Shown one piece after another: positions 63,777 to 64,000 of a DNA stretch of 64,000 nt. This DNA comes from Candidatus Binatia bacterium. GTDB lineage: Bacteria > Desulfobacterota > Binatia > HRBIN30. Every line of letters begins with the position of its first letter. The stretch's first letter is position 1. The DNA is taken from NCBI GenBank assembly GCA_026004215.1, contig BPIR01000001.1, forward strand, positions 124,001-188,000, given 5' to 3'. The translations under genes and the position numbers were made by a program. Under the pieces are notes generated by a model. The model worked only from the letters and a program-made list of their open reading frames with translations. It was not told the DNA's origin and made no database searches.

Positions 63777-64000
63777 GGTCCGATCTCAACGACGTTAGAT
63801 GGCCGACTAACGTATCCATCGTAGGTCTTCGACACAACGCGATAACGACACGGCAAGAGGTCGCTGCTTAGATCATGCCGGTAGCGATAAGCTGTCACTT
63901 TACGGATGCGCCCTCTTTCTCCGGTGGCAATCGTCGTGAATGGAGAAAAGTCTGACTGCCCGGCGCTAGGGCACTGTCGTTCAATTACGAACGTCTCGAT
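63773..64000 (-). CDS. C-terminal fragment of a protein with a fibronectin-III-like end
   Basis: On the minus strand one frame is open from the right edge (64000) to a TGA at 63775-63773 that overlaps the lysA ATG (ATGA). The visible 75 residues end with a stretch reading CRYRVVSKTYDGYVSRPSNV before VEIGP, a pattern of the last strands of an Fn3-like domain (Y-R-V-x-x, then S-x-P-S-N). The start lies outside the window. Overlap with lysA points to co-transcription; the role is unknown. An exported Fn3 protein is one possibility. Confidence 0.55.
   Translation of the reverse strand: METFVIERQCPSAGQSDFSPFTTIATGERGRIRKVTAYRYRHDLSSDLLPCRYRVVSKTYDGYVSRPSNVVEIGP

Overview
The window reads as a chromosomal segment of a Gram-negative, moderately GC-rich bacterium. 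Gram-negative status follows from the LptF/LptG lipopolysaccharide-export permeases. The order thr-tyr-gly-thr tRNAs, tuf, rpmG, trp tRNA, secE, nusG is of the proteobacterial kind. A secreted protein with a Thr/Ser/Pro-rich stalk and a dockerin repeat, plus zinc-form ribosomal proteins (bS4/uS4, uS14, bL33, bL36), would fit a lineage formerly placed in Deltaproteobacteria (Desulfobacterota- or Binatota-like). That placement is inference only. There are no rRNA genes, insertion sequences, prophage genes or CRISPR arrays.

Layout. 0-4 kb: mobA, a transglutaminase-like protein that has lost its catalytic Cys, three small genes of unknown function, tRNA-Ser, a gene-poor stretch with a possible structured RNA, and tRNA-Leu. 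4-10.3 kb: the protein quality-control cluster tig-clpP-clpX-lon followed by an HU gene. 10.3-15 kb: tRNA-Val, tRNA-Asp, rplM-rpsI, then lptF and lptG on the minus strand and a SpoU-family rRNA methyltransferase (rlmB-like).

14.8-47.1 kb: a nearly uninterrupted plus-strand block of translation and transcription genes: four tRNAs, tuf, rpmG, tRNA-Trp, secE, nusG, rplKAJL, rpoBC, rpsL, rpsG, fusA, a second tuf, the complete S10 operon, the spc operon with secY and map, and the alpha operon with rpoA and rplQ. Many junctions overlap by 4-17 nt and many starts are GTG or TTG. The two tuf genes match at 1199 of 1200 aligned bases and use codons unlike those of the ribosomal genes around them. adk and infA are absent from their usual place between secY and rpsM.

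47.3-64 kb: mostly minus strand. It holds the secreted dockerin protein; a tight row uppP, two APC amino-acid permeases, moaA, crotonase-family gene; a plus-strand HAD hydrolase; a GMC-family oxidoreductase with a four-Cys motif; and a diaminopimelate/lysine operon lysA-dapF-dapA-dapB with an alpha/beta hydrolase at its end. A protein with an Fn3-like C-terminus runs off the right edge and overlaps the lysA start.

Most of the window is conserved core machinery. I did not find a clear undescribed multi-gene system. The observations most worth a second look are the tuf codon mosaic, the dockerin/stalk protein, the possible small RNA near 3.8 kb and the inactive-looking transglutaminase homologue.
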